A stretch of 64,000 bases of DNA from Actinomadura barringtoniae. Lineage in GTDB: Bacteria > Actinomycetota > Actinomycetes > Streptosporangiales > Streptosporangiaceae. Position 1 is the first letter of the stretch. Each line of letters opens with the position of its first letter. Below, one piece after another: positions 33,339 through 41,476 of this stretch. A model generated the notes under the pieces. It saw only the letters and a list, made by a program, of their open reading frames with translations. It did no database searches and was not told the origin of the DNA. The DNA lies in assembly GCF_017573505.1 (NCBI RefSeq), contig NZ_JAGEOJ010000008.1:1-64000 (forward strand), in the 5' to 3' direction. The translations under genes were made by a program, and so were the position numbers.

Positions 33339-34811
33339 CTAGCTTCGGGCTTCCTTGGGCACCCGCGAGACCAGGCGCAGCGCCAGTCCCGGGCACATCG
33401 CGACGGCCTTGCGCGCCGCGGTCTCCATCGTCGTGGGGATCGGCTCGGCGGGGATCACCGGGTAGTTGTACTCGTCCATCCGCACGGTGCCGCGCATGAT
33501 GTCGGCGCACAGCCCGTGCCCGTCGCAGCGGCTCCAGTCGACCTCCATGCGCAGCTGCGCGTCGGTCTCGGCGGGCAGCACGCCCAGCACGGGCCGTCCG
33601 CAGCCGCCGCTCGCCACGTGCAGGGCGGCGTCGTCGGCGAACACCTCCAGCGCCGACAGCACGAAGCGCGAGACCCCGTCCGGGTGGGCGCACGCGCCTC
33701 GGCCGACCACCATCCGCGAGACGCGCCGCAGGTTGTCCAGCGCCGCGGCAGGATCCTTCCCGCCCGCCAGCGCCGCGAGCGACCCGGCAAGGTCGGGCAG
33801 GCCCAGGCGGCACGGCCCGCACTGCCCGGCCGACTCGGCGGCCATGTAGCGCGCGACCCGGGCGACCTCGCCGAGCGGGCAGGTGCCACGGCCGAGCGGC
33901 ATCACGATGCCCGCGCCGAGCGTTCCCCCGGCCGCCTTCAGGCTCTCGCGCGACACCTGCGTACGGGTCGCGACCTCGCCGCTCAGCCACGCGCCGTGGT
34001 AGCCGCCGACCAGCACGCCCTCACCCGCCCGGCTCCCGCACAGGTCGAGCAGATGGGCCAGCGGCGCGCCTGCCGGAGTCTCCACGACGGCCGGGAAGCG
34101 CGCCGACCCGGTCACGGTCAGCAGTACGGTCCCGGGCTCCTCAGGCGTGCCGACCTTCCGATAACGGCGCGGTCCGAGCGCCGCGAGCACGGCCAGTTGC
34201 GCGTACGTCTCAGCGTTCGACAGCAGCGTGGGCAGGCCGTCGACGCCGCGCGTGGAGGCGTGCCCCTTGCGGCCCGGCGGGATGGGGCGCCGCCCGTTGA
34301 TGCCCCGGATGAGCGCCCCGCTCTCGCCCGTGATGAACCGCTCCGGCAGCCGTACGACCCGCGCCCGCGACCCCAGCTCGCGTTCGTGGATGGCCAGCTC
34401 CATCGACTGCGCCGCGTCCTCGTCGGTCACCCCGATCACGATCTCCAGGGCGCCGAGCGCCGTCGCCGCCAGCGCGGCGCCGTCCAGGATCAGGTGCGGC
34501 GTACGGCTCAGCAGCACCTTGTCCTTGGCGCTGCCGGGCTCCCCCTCCGTCCCGTTCACCACCACGATCGTGCGCTTCTTGCGCCGTACGGCACTGTCGA
34601 CCACGGCCCGGACCTTGCGCGCGAATGGGAAGCCCGCACCGCCCCGCCCGCACAGCCGCCCCTCCTCCGCCAGCGCGATCAGCTGATCCGCCTTGAGAGC
34701 ATGCGGGTCGGGGTGAAGCTCGCGATGCGCCTTCCAGTCGACGCGCCCCGCCCCCTCCAGCCCCCGGGTCAGCCGGGCCGGGCCGATCTGGCGTACGGCG
34801 ATCGCGGTCAT
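33339..34811 (-). CDS. NuoF-like flavoprotein fused to a C-terminal ferredoxin domain
   Basis: The 490-aa protein matches the 51-kDa (NuoF) NADH-binding subunit of complex I: GRGGAGFPFARK, VNGTEGEPGSAKDK, the SLBB-like middle, and an iron-sulfur region with CGPCRLGL. It ends in a short ferredoxin domain (WSRCDGHGLC...AMCPGLAL), of the 3Fe-4S or 4Fe-4S actinobacterial type. No other nuo genes are near. The preceding gene encodes a ferric-reductase-like heme membrane protein, overlapping by ATGA, so the pair could pass electrons from NAD(P)H through FMN and Fe-S to a b-type heme in the membrane. A GGGAGGGG sequence supports the start. Confidence 0.85.
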   Translation of the reverse strand: MTAIAVRQIGPARLTRGLEGAGRVDWKAHRELHPDPHALKADQLIALAEEGRLCGRGGAGFPFARKVRAVVDSAVRRKKRTIVVVNGTEGEPGSAKDKVLLSRTPHLILDGAALAATALGALEIVIGVTDEDAAQSMELAIHERELGSRARVVRLPERFITGESGALIRGINGRRPIPPGRKGHASTRGVDGLPTLLSNAETYAQLAVLAALGPRRYRKVGTPEEPGTVLLTVTGSARFPAVVETPAGAPLAHLLDLCGSRAGEGVLVGGYHGAWLSGEVATRTQVSRESLKAAGGTLGAGIVMPLGRGTCPLGEVARVARYMAAESAGQCGPCRLGLPDLAGSLAALAGGKDPAAALDNLRRVSRMVVGRGACAHPDGVSRFVLSALEVFADDAALHVASGGCGRPVLGVLPAETDAQLRMEVDWSRCDGHGLCADIMRGTVRMDEYNYPVIPAEPIPTTMETAARKAVAMCPGLALRLVSRVPKEARS

Positions 34812-35602
34812 GGCGTTCCCCTCCCCCGCAGGAACGGACGCGCGAGCAGCGCCAAGACGACGGCGGCGAAGCACAGCGCATAACTCGCCGTGACCCACGT
34901 CTTCGGATGGCGGCCCGCGGTCAGCCCATGCCAGATCCCCAGTGGCCAGGCCGCGTACGCGGTCAGGTGCAGGGCCCGCCACACCCACGGCCGGTCCGTG
35001 AGCGCGAACCGGCCCCGCGCGATCCCGCTCGCGACCGCCACGATCATCGAATAGCAGGCCAGCGTGCCGAAGCCCACGGCCGCGGCGCCCGAGCCGAACG
35101 GCACGAGCGCCCCGGCCAGCCCCACCCGGTGCTCCACCACCTGGGAGGTCACGTGCACCACCAGCATCGACACGGCCAGGAAGGCCAGCGCGCGGTGGAT
35201 CGACTGGGCGTGGATGCGATGCCGGGGGCTGAGGATCGCGCGATCGGTCGCCAGCAGCCCGATCATGACCGCCAGCGACAGCGGCACCAGCGTGAAGACT
35301 CCCCCGTAGAAGTCCAGGAAGTGCCCGACGGCCGTTCCGGCGGGGCCGATCCAGCCCATCGAGATCGACATGCCGACCAGGACGCCGAGCCCGCCCACCG
35401 TCACGCACCCCGCGAGCAACCGCACGGGCACGCGCACCCGCCGGGCCGTCGCGCGCCGGGCCGCCGTGCGCCGCCGCAGCGGCAGGCGCGAGGACCCGGT
35501 GCCCACGCCGAAACCCCTGGTCCCCTCGTGTGCGAGCCTCCGCCTCCCTTGGTCCCGCTCGTAGGCGGAGGACTCTGGGGACGAACGACGGTCGGGAGCC
35601 AT
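34808..35602 (-). CDS. Ferric-reductase-like heme b membrane protein
   Basis: The 264-aa protein has a basic ~60-residue cytoplasmic N-terminus and six predicted membrane helices in the ferric reductase/NOX transmembrane fold. Candidate heme-ligand histidines occur in paired helices: IHRALAFLAVSMLVVHVTSQ in one pair, and RALHLTAYAAWPLGIWHGLT later. It lacks its own FAD/NAD domain. The downstream gene, overlapping by 4 nt, supplies NADH, FMN and ferredoxin modules. Together they likely form a membrane electron-transfer unit whose acceptor is unknown. The start is less certain because the N-terminus is low in complexity. Confidence 0.75.
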   Translation of the reverse strand: MAPDRRSSPESSAYERDQGRRRLAHEGTRGFGVGTGSSRLPLRRRTAARRATARRVRVPVRLLAGCVTVGGLGVLVGMSISMGWIGPAGTAVGHFLDFYGGVFTLVPLSLAVMIGLLATDRAILSPRHRIHAQSIHRALAFLAVSMLVVHVTSQVVEHRVGLAGALVPFGSGAAAVGFGTLACYSMIVAVASGIARGRFALTDRPWVWRALHLTAYAAWPLGIWHGLTAGRHPKTWVTASYALCFAAVVLALLARPFLRGRGTP

Positions 35603-35797
35603 CTTCCGCCTGCACCGGCCTCTCGGATCGTTAGTACGAACCTGTGGCCTTTACGACGCGTCCCGTCACCGGTCAGTTCGGCTACACGGCCCTCCCCTTT
35701 ACGCCTGCCATATGACTTGTCGCCTACGTCCCGGTCAAGGCCGCTTTCCACGGTAGGCAAAACCGTCCATGACCGGCACGAATGGCCGCTGTCGGCC

Positions 35798-36682
35798 TCA
35801 CCTCGAGCCCGATCCGGCCGGGGCCAGGAGGGCGGGCCGGTCCTGGACGAGGAGGTCGGAGAGAGATGCGGGACGACGCCCTGTCAGGCGTTCGGCCGCG
35901 TGGGTCACCACGTCGAACCAGCCGTTCCGGCGAACGATCCCGGCGCCCGTCCAGGCCTCGGCGAGCGGCGCGGGCATCCCCTGGGCGATCAGCAGAGACG
36001 GCATCTCCGCGTCGGTGGCCGGGCGGTGCCGGACGGGCCGTCCGGTCGCGTCGGCGAGCACGTCCGCGAGCTCGGCGTCGGTCACCGCGGCGGGGCCGGT
36101 GACCTCCAGGAACTGCCCCTCGGACCCGCCCTCGGCCAGGACCGCCGCGGCCACCGCGGCGCTGTCGTCCCTGCCGATGTAACCGACGCCTCCCGCGCCC
36201 GAGTTGCTGGGCAGCTCGCCGGAGGCCACGACCCGCTGGGCGACGCCGAGATAGGTGAGCATCTCGGGCCAGACGTTGAAGCGCAGCGAGGTGAACCGCA
36301 GGCCCGACCCGGCCAGGAGCCGTTCGGTCTCCCGGTGGTCGTGGGCGACTCCGCTCGGGTTGCCCGGGTCCCCGGCCCGGACCGTCGAGGTGTAGACGAC
36401 GTGCTCGACGCCGGCCTGGGCCGCCGCCTCGACCGCGTTCGCGTGCAGCGGCACGCGGCCGGTCACGGCGTCGACGCTGATCAGCAGCAGCCGCTCCACG
36501 CCCTCGAAGGCCCGTACGAGCCCGGCCGGGTCACCGAAGTCGGCGGCCCGGGCCGCCACCGGCGCGGTCACCCGGCCGGGCGTACGGGACAGGGCGAGGA
36601 CGCGGTCGGCGTCAACGCGGTCGAGCAGGTGGCGCAGGGTGCGGCCGCCCAGGTTTCCGGAGGCCCCGCAGACAGCGATCAT
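35798..36682 (-). CDS. NmrA/QOR2-like NAD(P)H-binding oxidoreductase
   Basis: The 294-aa protein is an atypical SDR of the NmrA group: a Rossmann start IAVCGASGNLGGRTLRHLL, RRAF-type region LLLISVDAV, VVYTSTVRAGDP and the substrate-side LRFNVWPEML. E. coli QOR2 (YtfG) and relatives reduce quinones with NADPH. It diverges from an HxlR regulator whose lone N-terminal Cys19 fits a quinone or electrophile sensor, so a detoxification role is likely. AAGGAG lies 7 nt before the ATG. Confidence 0.83.
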   Translation of the reverse strand: MIAVCGASGNLGGRTLRHLLDRVDADRVLALSRTPGRVTAPVAARAADFGDPAGLVRAFEGVERLLLISVDAVTGRVPLHANAVEAAAQAGVEHVVYTSTVRAGDPGNPSGVAHDHRETERLLAGSGLRFTSLRFNVWPEMLTYLGVAQRVVASGELPSNSGAGGVGYIGRDDSAAVAAAVLAEGGSEGQFLEVTGPAAVTDAELADVLADATGRPVRHRPATDAEMPSLLIAQGMPAPLAEAWTGAGIVRRNGWFDVVTHAAERLTGRRPASLSDLLVQDRPALLAPAGSGSR

Positions 36683-36714
36683 GAGCCGGCTCCTTCGTCG
36701 TGGTCATTGCGTAC

Positions 36715-36740
36715 GCTGATCCTGCGCGGAGCCGATCAGC
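36715..36740. promoter_or_regulatory. Perfect inverted repeat GCTGATC-N12-GATCAGC (HxlR operator candidate)
   Basis: Seven-bp perfect arms at 36715-36721 and 36734-36740 lie in the 78-bp divergent region between the NmrA-type gene and the HxlR gene, a usual place for HxlR sites. Confidence 0.6.
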
Positions 36741-36760
36741 CGCCGGAAGAAGGCACTTTG

Positions 36761-37165
36761 ATGTCCACTGACGAGGGCCTGGCCGCCCCGGTGTCCGTCG
36801 CCGAGCACGCGATGTGCCCCGCGACGGACGTGATGCGGCGGGTGGGTGAGAAGTGGAGCGTGCTGGTGCTCTCGCTCCTGGCCGCCCGGCCGTACGGGTT
36901 CAACGAGCTGGACCGGGCCGTCGAGGGCCTCAGCCGCCGCGTCCTCACCCGTACGCTGCGCACGCTCGAACGCGACGGCCTGATCAGCCGGACCGCCCTG
37001 CCGGGGCGGGCGGCGCGGGTGGAGTACGCGCTCACCGACCTCGGCCGTTCGCTGCGCGGGCCGCTGCTCGCGCTCGGCCGGTGGGCGGTCGAGCACGACG
37101 CGGCCATCCGCGCGGCGCGCGACGTCTACGACCAGACGCCCGAGGCCGCGGCCTCCTTGGCGTAG
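36761..37165 (+). CDS. HxlR-family winged-helix transcriptional regulator
   Basis: The 134-aa protein has the HxlR signature CPATDVMRRVGEKWSVLVLS followed by GFNELDRAVEGLSRRVLTRT. Cys19 sits at the position used by YodB, HypR and QorR for sensing quinones or other electrophiles. The divergent QOR2-like gene fits as target. GAAGG precedes the ATG by 7 nt. The 3' end overlaps the convergent NmrA-type gene by 40 bp. Confidence 0.87.
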   Translation: MSTDEGLAAPVSVAEHAMCPATDVMRRVGEKWSVLVLSLLAARPYGFNELDRAVEGLSRRVLTRTLRTLERDGLISRTALPGRAARVEYALTDLGRSLRGPLLALGRWAVEHDAAIRAARDVYDQTPEAAASLA

Positions 37166-37956
37166 TCGGCGAACGGGCGGGGCTCGCGGCCGAGCACGCG
37201 CCGGACGCCGTCGCTCAGGTGAGCGCCCGCGTCGTCCCGGATGTTGGCGAACAGCTCGCCCATCACCTCGACCAGCTCGGCGGGCAGGCCTTGCCCGGTG
37301 AGGGCGGTGGCGAACTCGGACGGTTCGAGCGAGGCGTAGCCGATCTCCTTGCCGCTCGCCTCGGAGATGATCGCGGCGGTTTCGGCGAACGTGAGGGCTT
37401 CGGGTCCGGACAGCTCGTAGACCTGGCCCGCGTGACCGTCCTGCGTCAGGGCGGCCACGGCCACGTCGGCGATGTCGCCCGCGTCGATGAACGCCTCGCG
37501 ACCGTCTCCTGCGGGCAGGGCCAGAACGCCCGACCTGATCGGGTCCAGCAGGAAGTCCTCGCTGAAGTTCTGCGCGAACCAGGACGGGCGCAGGATCGTC
37601 CAGTCGGCTCCCGAGGCGCGGACGGCGTTCTCACCGGCCGTCTGGAACGGCGACGGCTCCCCGCCTGTCCCCCTCGCCGACAGCAGCACCAGGCGGCGCG
37701 CGCCCAGCTCGACGGCCCGGCGGGCGAAGCCCGAGATCACGGACTGGTCGACGTATTCGTTCATCGGGACCAGGTAGACGGCGTCGACGCCTTCCAGGAC
37801 GGCGTCCCAGGTGGCGGGGCCGGCGAGGTCGAAGCCGGTGGTGCGCGAGGCCGCCAGGACGGGACGGCCGAGGTCGCTCAGGCGGTCGGCGACGCGGCGG
37901 CCGGTCTTGCCGCGGGCGCCGAGGACGAGAATCGGTGCATCGGTCATGTGGATCAT
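37126..37956 (-). CDS. NmrA-family NAD(P)-binding oxidoreductase
   Basis: The 276-aa protein begins with ILVLGARGKTGRRVADRL, an NAD(P)-binding Rossmann loop of the NmrA/atypical SDR group. Later marks are ARRLVLLSARGT, WTILRPSWFAQNF and AFIDAGDIADVAVAAL, which match azoreductase-like and epimerase-like relatives. It diverges from an AraC-type regulator over a region with several inverted repeats, and is probably its target. The alternative start at 37947 (MTDAPILVLG) is more typical for the family. The substrate is unknown. Confidence 0.8.
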   Translation of the reverse strand: MIHMTDAPILVLGARGKTGRRVADRLSDLGRPVLAASRTTGFDLAGPATWDAVLEGVDAVYLVPMNEYVDQSVISGFARRAVELGARRLVLLSARGTGGEPSPFQTAGENAVRASGADWTILRPSWFAQNFSEDFLLDPIRSGVLALPAGDGREAFIDAGDIADVAVAALTQDGHAGQVYELSGPEALTFAETAAIISEASGKEIGYASLEPSEFATALTGQGLPAELVEVMGELFANIRDDAGAHLSDGVRRVLGREPRPFADYAKEAAASGVWS

Positions 37957-37970
37957 CTGACCAACCCGCG

Positions 37971-38020
37971 GCGAGACGATCCATGGTCGCGCATCTCATT
38001 CGCATGTGAGATCGTCTCAC
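37971..38020. promoter_or_regulatory. Cluster of inverted repeats in the NmrA/AraC divergent promoter
   Basis: GTGAGA-TCG-TCTCAC (38006-38020) is a perfect palindrome ending 2 nt before the AraC-type start codon. GAGACGATC (37971-37979) is the exact inverse of GATCGTCTC (38010-38018), and CATCTCA lies between. Repeated TGAGA/TCTCA half-sites suggest binding by the adjacent AraC-type protein. Confidence 0.6.
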
Positions 38021-38022
38021 CC

Positions 38023-39000
38023 ATGGACCTGCTCGATGATCTGCTGTCCGGCGTCCGGGCGCGCGGCGCGACGTTCTGCCGGTCGGTGGCCGAGCCGCCC
38101 TGGGCGGTCCGCTTCGCCTCCGACACGCCCCTGGTGCTGGGCGCGATGCTGCAGGGCGACGCGTGGATCACGCCGGACGGCGCGGAGCCCGTACGGGCGC
38201 GCGAGGGCGACATCGTGCTGGTACGGGGGCACCGGTCGTTCGTGGTCGGCGATCGTCCCGAGACCGAGGCGCAGATCGTGGTCGAGGGCGCGGACCGGTG
38301 CTGGCTGACCGCCGAGGGGCCCGACAGCGACGGGTGCGACTTCCTGCTGGGCCCGCGCACGTACGGGCTGACGTCCAAGGGCTCGGACCTGCTGGTGACC
38401 GCCGAGTACGCGATGCGCGGCGACGTCTGCGAACGGCTCCTGCGCGCACTGCCCGAGCTGGTCGTCGTGCCGGCCCAACCGGCGTTCACGCCTCTGCTCG
38501 ACCTGCTCTCCACCGAGATCGCCCTCGAAGACCCGGGCCAGCAGGTCATCCTCGACCGGCTACTCGACATGCTCCTGGTCCGGGTGGTCCGGGCCTGGTT
38601 CGCCCGCCCGGACGTCGAACCGCCCGCCGGCTACCGTGCGCTCGGCGACCCGCAGATCGGCAGGGCGCTGCGGCTGCTGCACGACGAGCCCGCGCGGCCG
38701 TGGACGGTCGCCGGACTGGCCGCCGAGACCGGGATGTCGCGCGCGGTCTTCGCCCGCAGGTTCACCGAACTCGTCGGCCGGCCGCCGCTGGCCTACCTGA
38801 CCGAGTGGCGGATGGCCGTGGCCGCCGACCTGCTGCGCGAGGACGGCGCGAGCGTCACCTCGGTGGCACGCAAGGTCGGCTACTCCGACGGCTTCGCCTT
38901 CAGCAACGCGTTCAAGCGCGTACGCGGCGAGCCCCCCAGCACCATCCTGCGCGCGAGCGCAGGCGGCGCGGCGGCGGGCGTGCGTCAGCCGGCGCCGTAG
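38023..39000 (+). CDS. AraC-family regulator with N-terminal cupin domain
   Basis: The 325-aa protein has a cupin-type sensor at about residues 10-190 (PWAVRFASDTPLVLGAMLQG, EGDIVLVRGHRSFVVGD). A C-terminal AraC/XylS double helix-turn-helix follows (WTVAGLAAETGMSRAVFARR then TSVARKVGYSDGFAFSNAFK). Cupin_6-type AraC proteins usually control a neighbouring NAD(P)-binding oxidoreductase, here the divergent NmrA-type gene. No Shine-Dalgarno is visible before the ATG at 38023, which directly follows a palindrome; a leaderless or autorepressed start is possible. The 3' end overlaps a convergent SDR by 16 bp. Confidence 0.87.
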   Translation: MDLLDDLLSGVRARGATFCRSVAEPPWAVRFASDTPLVLGAMLQGDAWITPDGAEPVRAREGDIVLVRGHRSFVVGDRPETEAQIVVEGADRCWLTAEGPDSDGCDFLLGPRTYGLTSKGSDLLVTAEYAMRGDVCERLLRALPELVVVPAQPAFTPLLDLLSTEIALEDPGQQVILDRLLDMLLVRVVRAWFARPDVEPPAGYRALGDPQIGRALRLLHDEPARPWTVAGLAAETGMSRAVFARRFTELVGRPPLAYLTEWRMAVAADLLREDGASVTSVARKVGYSDGFAFSNAFKRVRGEPPSTILRASAGGAAAGVRQPAP

Positions 39001-39893
39001 ACCGGCTCGGGGTTCCCTGCCTCTTCGAGGAGGCCGGTGATGACGGGGGTGAGTTCTGCGGGGTCCCAGCGGGCACCCTTGTCGGCGGTGGGGCCATGGC
39101 GGAAGGCGTCCATCACGCAGATCTTGCCGCCCTCGGCCTCGAAGACCCGGCCGGTGATGCCCTTGGACTGGGTCGAGCCGAGCCAGGCGACCAGGGGCGA
39201 GACGTTCTCGGGGGCCATGGCGTCGAACTCGCCCTCGGCGGGGGCCGCCATGGTCTGGGCGAAGACCTCTTCGGTCATGCGGGTGCGGGCCGCTGGGGCG
39301 ATGGCGTTGACCGTGACGTTGTAGCGGCCCATTTCGGCTGAGGCGACGAGGGTGAGGCCGACGATGCCCGCCTTGGCGGCGGAGTAGTTGCCCTGGCCGA
39401 CGCTGCCGAGCAGGCCCGCACCGGACGAGGTGTTGATGACGCGGGCGTCGACGGGGCGGCCCGCCTTGCTCTCGGCGCGCCAGTACTGGCCCGCGTGCTT
39501 GAGCGGGAGGAAGTGGCCCTTCAGGTGAACGCGCATGACGGCGTCCCACTCGTCCTCGGACAGGTTGATCAGCATGCGGTCGCGCAGGAAGCCGGCGTTG
39601 TTGACCAGCACGTCCAGGCGGCCGAACGTCTCGACGGCGAGGGCGATGAGGGCCGCGGCGCCGTCGTCGGTGGCGATGTCGTGGGGGCTGGCGACGGCCT
39701 GCCCGCCGAGCTGCTCGATCTCCTTGACGACGTCGTGCGCGGGGCCCTCGGTGGCCTCGCCGGTGCCGTCGCGCGCTACGCCGAGGTCGTTGACGACGAC
39801 CTTGGCGCCCTGGCGGGCGAACTCCAGCGCGTGGGCGCGGCCCAGGCCGCGGCCCGCTCCGGTGACGACGACAACGCGGTCCTTGCAGATCAT
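38985..39893 (-). CDS. SDR of the steroid ring C/D cluster (Rv3548c-like)
   Basis: The 302-aa classical short-chain dehydrogenase has TGAGRGLGRAHALEFARQGA, NNAG, a catalytic Ser region NTSSGAGLLGSVGQ and YSAAKAG. The length and the insertion after the cofactor site (VVVNDLGVARDGTG) match 17-beta-HSD4-like and Rv3548c-type SDRs. It follows the Rv3549c-like SDR with an ATGA overlap and lies opposite echA20-ipdABC, the M. tuberculosis order. Its exact step in HIP catabolism is not established; oxidation of a hydroxyacyl-CoA or ring hydroxyl is inferred. Confidence 0.82.
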   Translation of the reverse strand: MICKDRVVVVTGAGRGLGRAHALEFARQGAKVVVNDLGVARDGTGEATEGPAHDVVKEIEQLGGQAVASPHDIATDDGAAALIALAVETFGRLDVLVNNAGFLRDRMLINLSEDEWDAVMRVHLKGHFLPLKHAGQYWRAESKAGRPVDARVINTSSGAGLLGSVGQGNYSAAKAGIVGLTLVASAEMGRYNVTVNAIAPAARTRMTEEVFAQTMAAPAEGEFDAMAPENVSPLVAWLGSTQSKGITGRVFEAEGGKICVMDAFRHGPTADKGARWDPAELTPVITGLLEEAGNPEPVYGAG

Positions 39894-40663
39894 TGGTCCT
39901 CCTTGTTGACGTTGGCGGCGTCCAGGAAGGCGGGGCGTTCTCCCCCGCCGTGCAGCAGCAGCGACGAGCCGGTGATGTAGGCCGAGAGGTCGGAGGCCAG
40001 GAACGCGCAGGCGGCGCCGACCTCGTACGGGTCGGCGAGGCGGCCGAGCGGGACGGTGTGAGAAACCGCCGCGATGCCCTCCTCGTCGCCGTAGTGCAGG
40101 TGCGCCTGCTCGGTGCGGACCATGCCGAGGGTGAGGGTGTTGACGCGGACGCGCGGCGCCAGTTCGACGGCGAGCGAGGTGGCGAGGTTGTCCAGCCCGG
40201 CCTTGGCGGCGCCGTAGGCGGCCGACCCTGGCGAGGGGCGCACGCCGCTGACGCTGCCGATCATGATGATCGAGCCGCCCTCGTCCTGCTTCTGCATGCG
40301 GGCGTTGGCGGCGCGGGACATGATCAGCGCGGCCGTCAGGTTGAGCTCGATGATCTTGATGTGGGTGCGCAGCTCGCCCTCGGCCAGCGGCAGGAACGGA
40401 GCACCACCGGCGTTGTTGACCAGCACGTCCACCCGGTCGAGTCCGTCGAAGAAGGCCTGCACGGCGTCCGGATCGCGTACGTCCAGTGAGGCGAAGCGGG
40501 CCGTCCGGCCGCCGGCGGAGGGCAGCTCTGCGGACTCGCGGCGGGCCACCGCGACCACGTCCGCGCCCGCCTCCAGGAGGGCGCGGCTGATGCCGAGGCC
40601 GACCCCGCGCACGCCCCCGGTGACCACGGCCAGGCGGCCGCTCAAATCCAGCGAAAGAGGCAT
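39890..40663 (-). CDS. SDR of the steroid ring C/D cluster (Rv3549c-like)
   Basis: The 257-aa classical SDR has TGGVRGVGLGISRALLEAGA, DVLVNNAGGAPFLP, catalytic IGSVSGVRPSPGSAAYGAAK and SSLLLHGGGERPAFL at the end. It is the first minus-strand gene of a divergent pair with echA20, as in Rv3549c/Rv3550. GGGAGGG lies 5 nt before the ATG, which defines the start although the open frame continues upstream. It overlaps the next SDR by ATGA. Function in HIP-CoA breakdown is inferred from context. Confidence 0.82.
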   Translation of the reverse strand: MPLSLDLSGRLAVVTGGVRGVGLGISRALLEAGADVVAVARRESAELPSAGGRTARFASLDVRDPDAVQAFFDGLDRVDVLVNNAGGAPFLPLAEGELRTHIKIIELNLTAALIMSRAANARMQKQDEGGSIIMIGSVSGVRPSPGSAAYGAAKAGLDNLATSLAVELAPRVRVNTLTLGMVRTEQAHLHYGDEEGIAAVSHTVPLGRLADPYEVGAACAFLASDLSAYITGSSLLLHGGGERPAFLDAANVNKEDQ

Positions 40664-40699
40664 CGGCCCTCCCTCATCGGCTCTGCTACGGTCTGTTCT

Positions 40700-40713
40700 A
40701 ACAAATGTTTGGT
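40700..40713. promoter_or_regulatory. KstR2-like operator (AnCAAAnnTTTGnT)
   Basis: AACAAATGTTTGGT at 40700-40713 fits AnCAAAnnTTTGnT. It is the mycobacterial KstR2 consensus AnCAAGnnCTTGnT with one symmetric change in each half. It sits in the 63-bp promoter region between the divergent SDR operon and echA20-ipdABC, exactly where KstR2 would control both. The regulator gene is not in this window. Confidence 0.65.
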
Positions 40714-40726
40714 GGAAAGGTAGCGC

Positions 40727-41476
40727 ATGGGAATCTCCACCACGACCCATGAGGGCGGGGTCGCCGAGGTCGTCGTCGACGCGCCCCCGGTCAACGCGCT
40801 GACCGTCCAGGGCTGGTACGACCTGGCGGACGCGCTGCTGGCGGCCGGACGCGACCCGAAGGTCGGGGCCGTCGTGCTCCGTTCCGAAGGGCGCGGCTTC
40901 AACGCGGGCGTCGACATCAAGGAGATGCAGAACACCGAGGGCCACACCGCGCTGGTCGGCGCCAACCGCGGCTGCTACGCCGCGTTCGCCGCCGTCTACG
41001 AGTGCGAGGTCCCGGTCGTCGCCGCGGTGAACGGCTTCTGCCTGGGCGGCGGCATCGGCCTGGTCGGCAACGCCGACATCGTCATCGCCGCCGAGGACGC
41101 CTACTTCGGGCTCCCGGAGGTCGACCGGGGCGCGCTCGGCGCCGCCACGCACCTGGCCCGGCTCGTGCCGCAGCACCTCATGCGCGCGATGGTCTACACG
41201 TGCCGCAACGTCAGCGCCGAGGAGCTGCACCGGCACGGCTCGGTGCTGGAGGTCGTCCCGCCCGGCCAGTTGCGCGCCAAGGCGTTCGAGGTCGCGGAGA
41301 ACATCGCCGCCAAGGACCCGTACGTGATCCGGCGCGCCAAGGAGTCGCTGAACGGCATCGACCCGATCGACGTCAAGCGCAGCTACCGCTTCGAGCAGGG
41401 CTTCACCTTCGAGCTCAACCTGGTCGGCGCCGGTGACGCGCACCGCGACGCCTTCGTGCGGAAGGACGGCCAATGA
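40727..41476 (+). CDS. echA20: EchA20-like enoyl-CoA hydratase-family hydrolase
   Basis: The 249-aa crotonase-fold protein has the oxyanion-hole segments RGFNAGVDIKEMQ and AVNGFCLGGGIGLVGNAD, and the active-site region YFGLPEVDRGALGAATHLAR. EchA20 in mycobacteria opens ring D of the CoA thioester made from the steroid product HIP. Identification rests on gene order (echA20-ipdA-ipdB-ipdC, opposite two SDRs) plus family features. The next gene overlaps by ATGA. AAAGG is about 8 nt upstream of the ATG. Confidence 0.87.
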   Translation: MGISTTTHEGGVAEVVVDAPPVNALTVQGWYDLADALLAAGRDPKVGAVVLRSEGRGFNAGVDIKEMQNTEGHTALVGANRGCYAAFAAVYECEVPVVAAVNGFCLGGGIGLVGNADIVIAAEDAYFGLPEVDRGALGAATHLARLVPQHLMRAMVYTCRNVSAEELHRHGSVLEVVPPGQLRAKAFEVAENIAAKDPYVIRRAKESLNGIDPIDVKRSYRFEQGFTFELNLVGAGDAHRDAFVRKDGQ

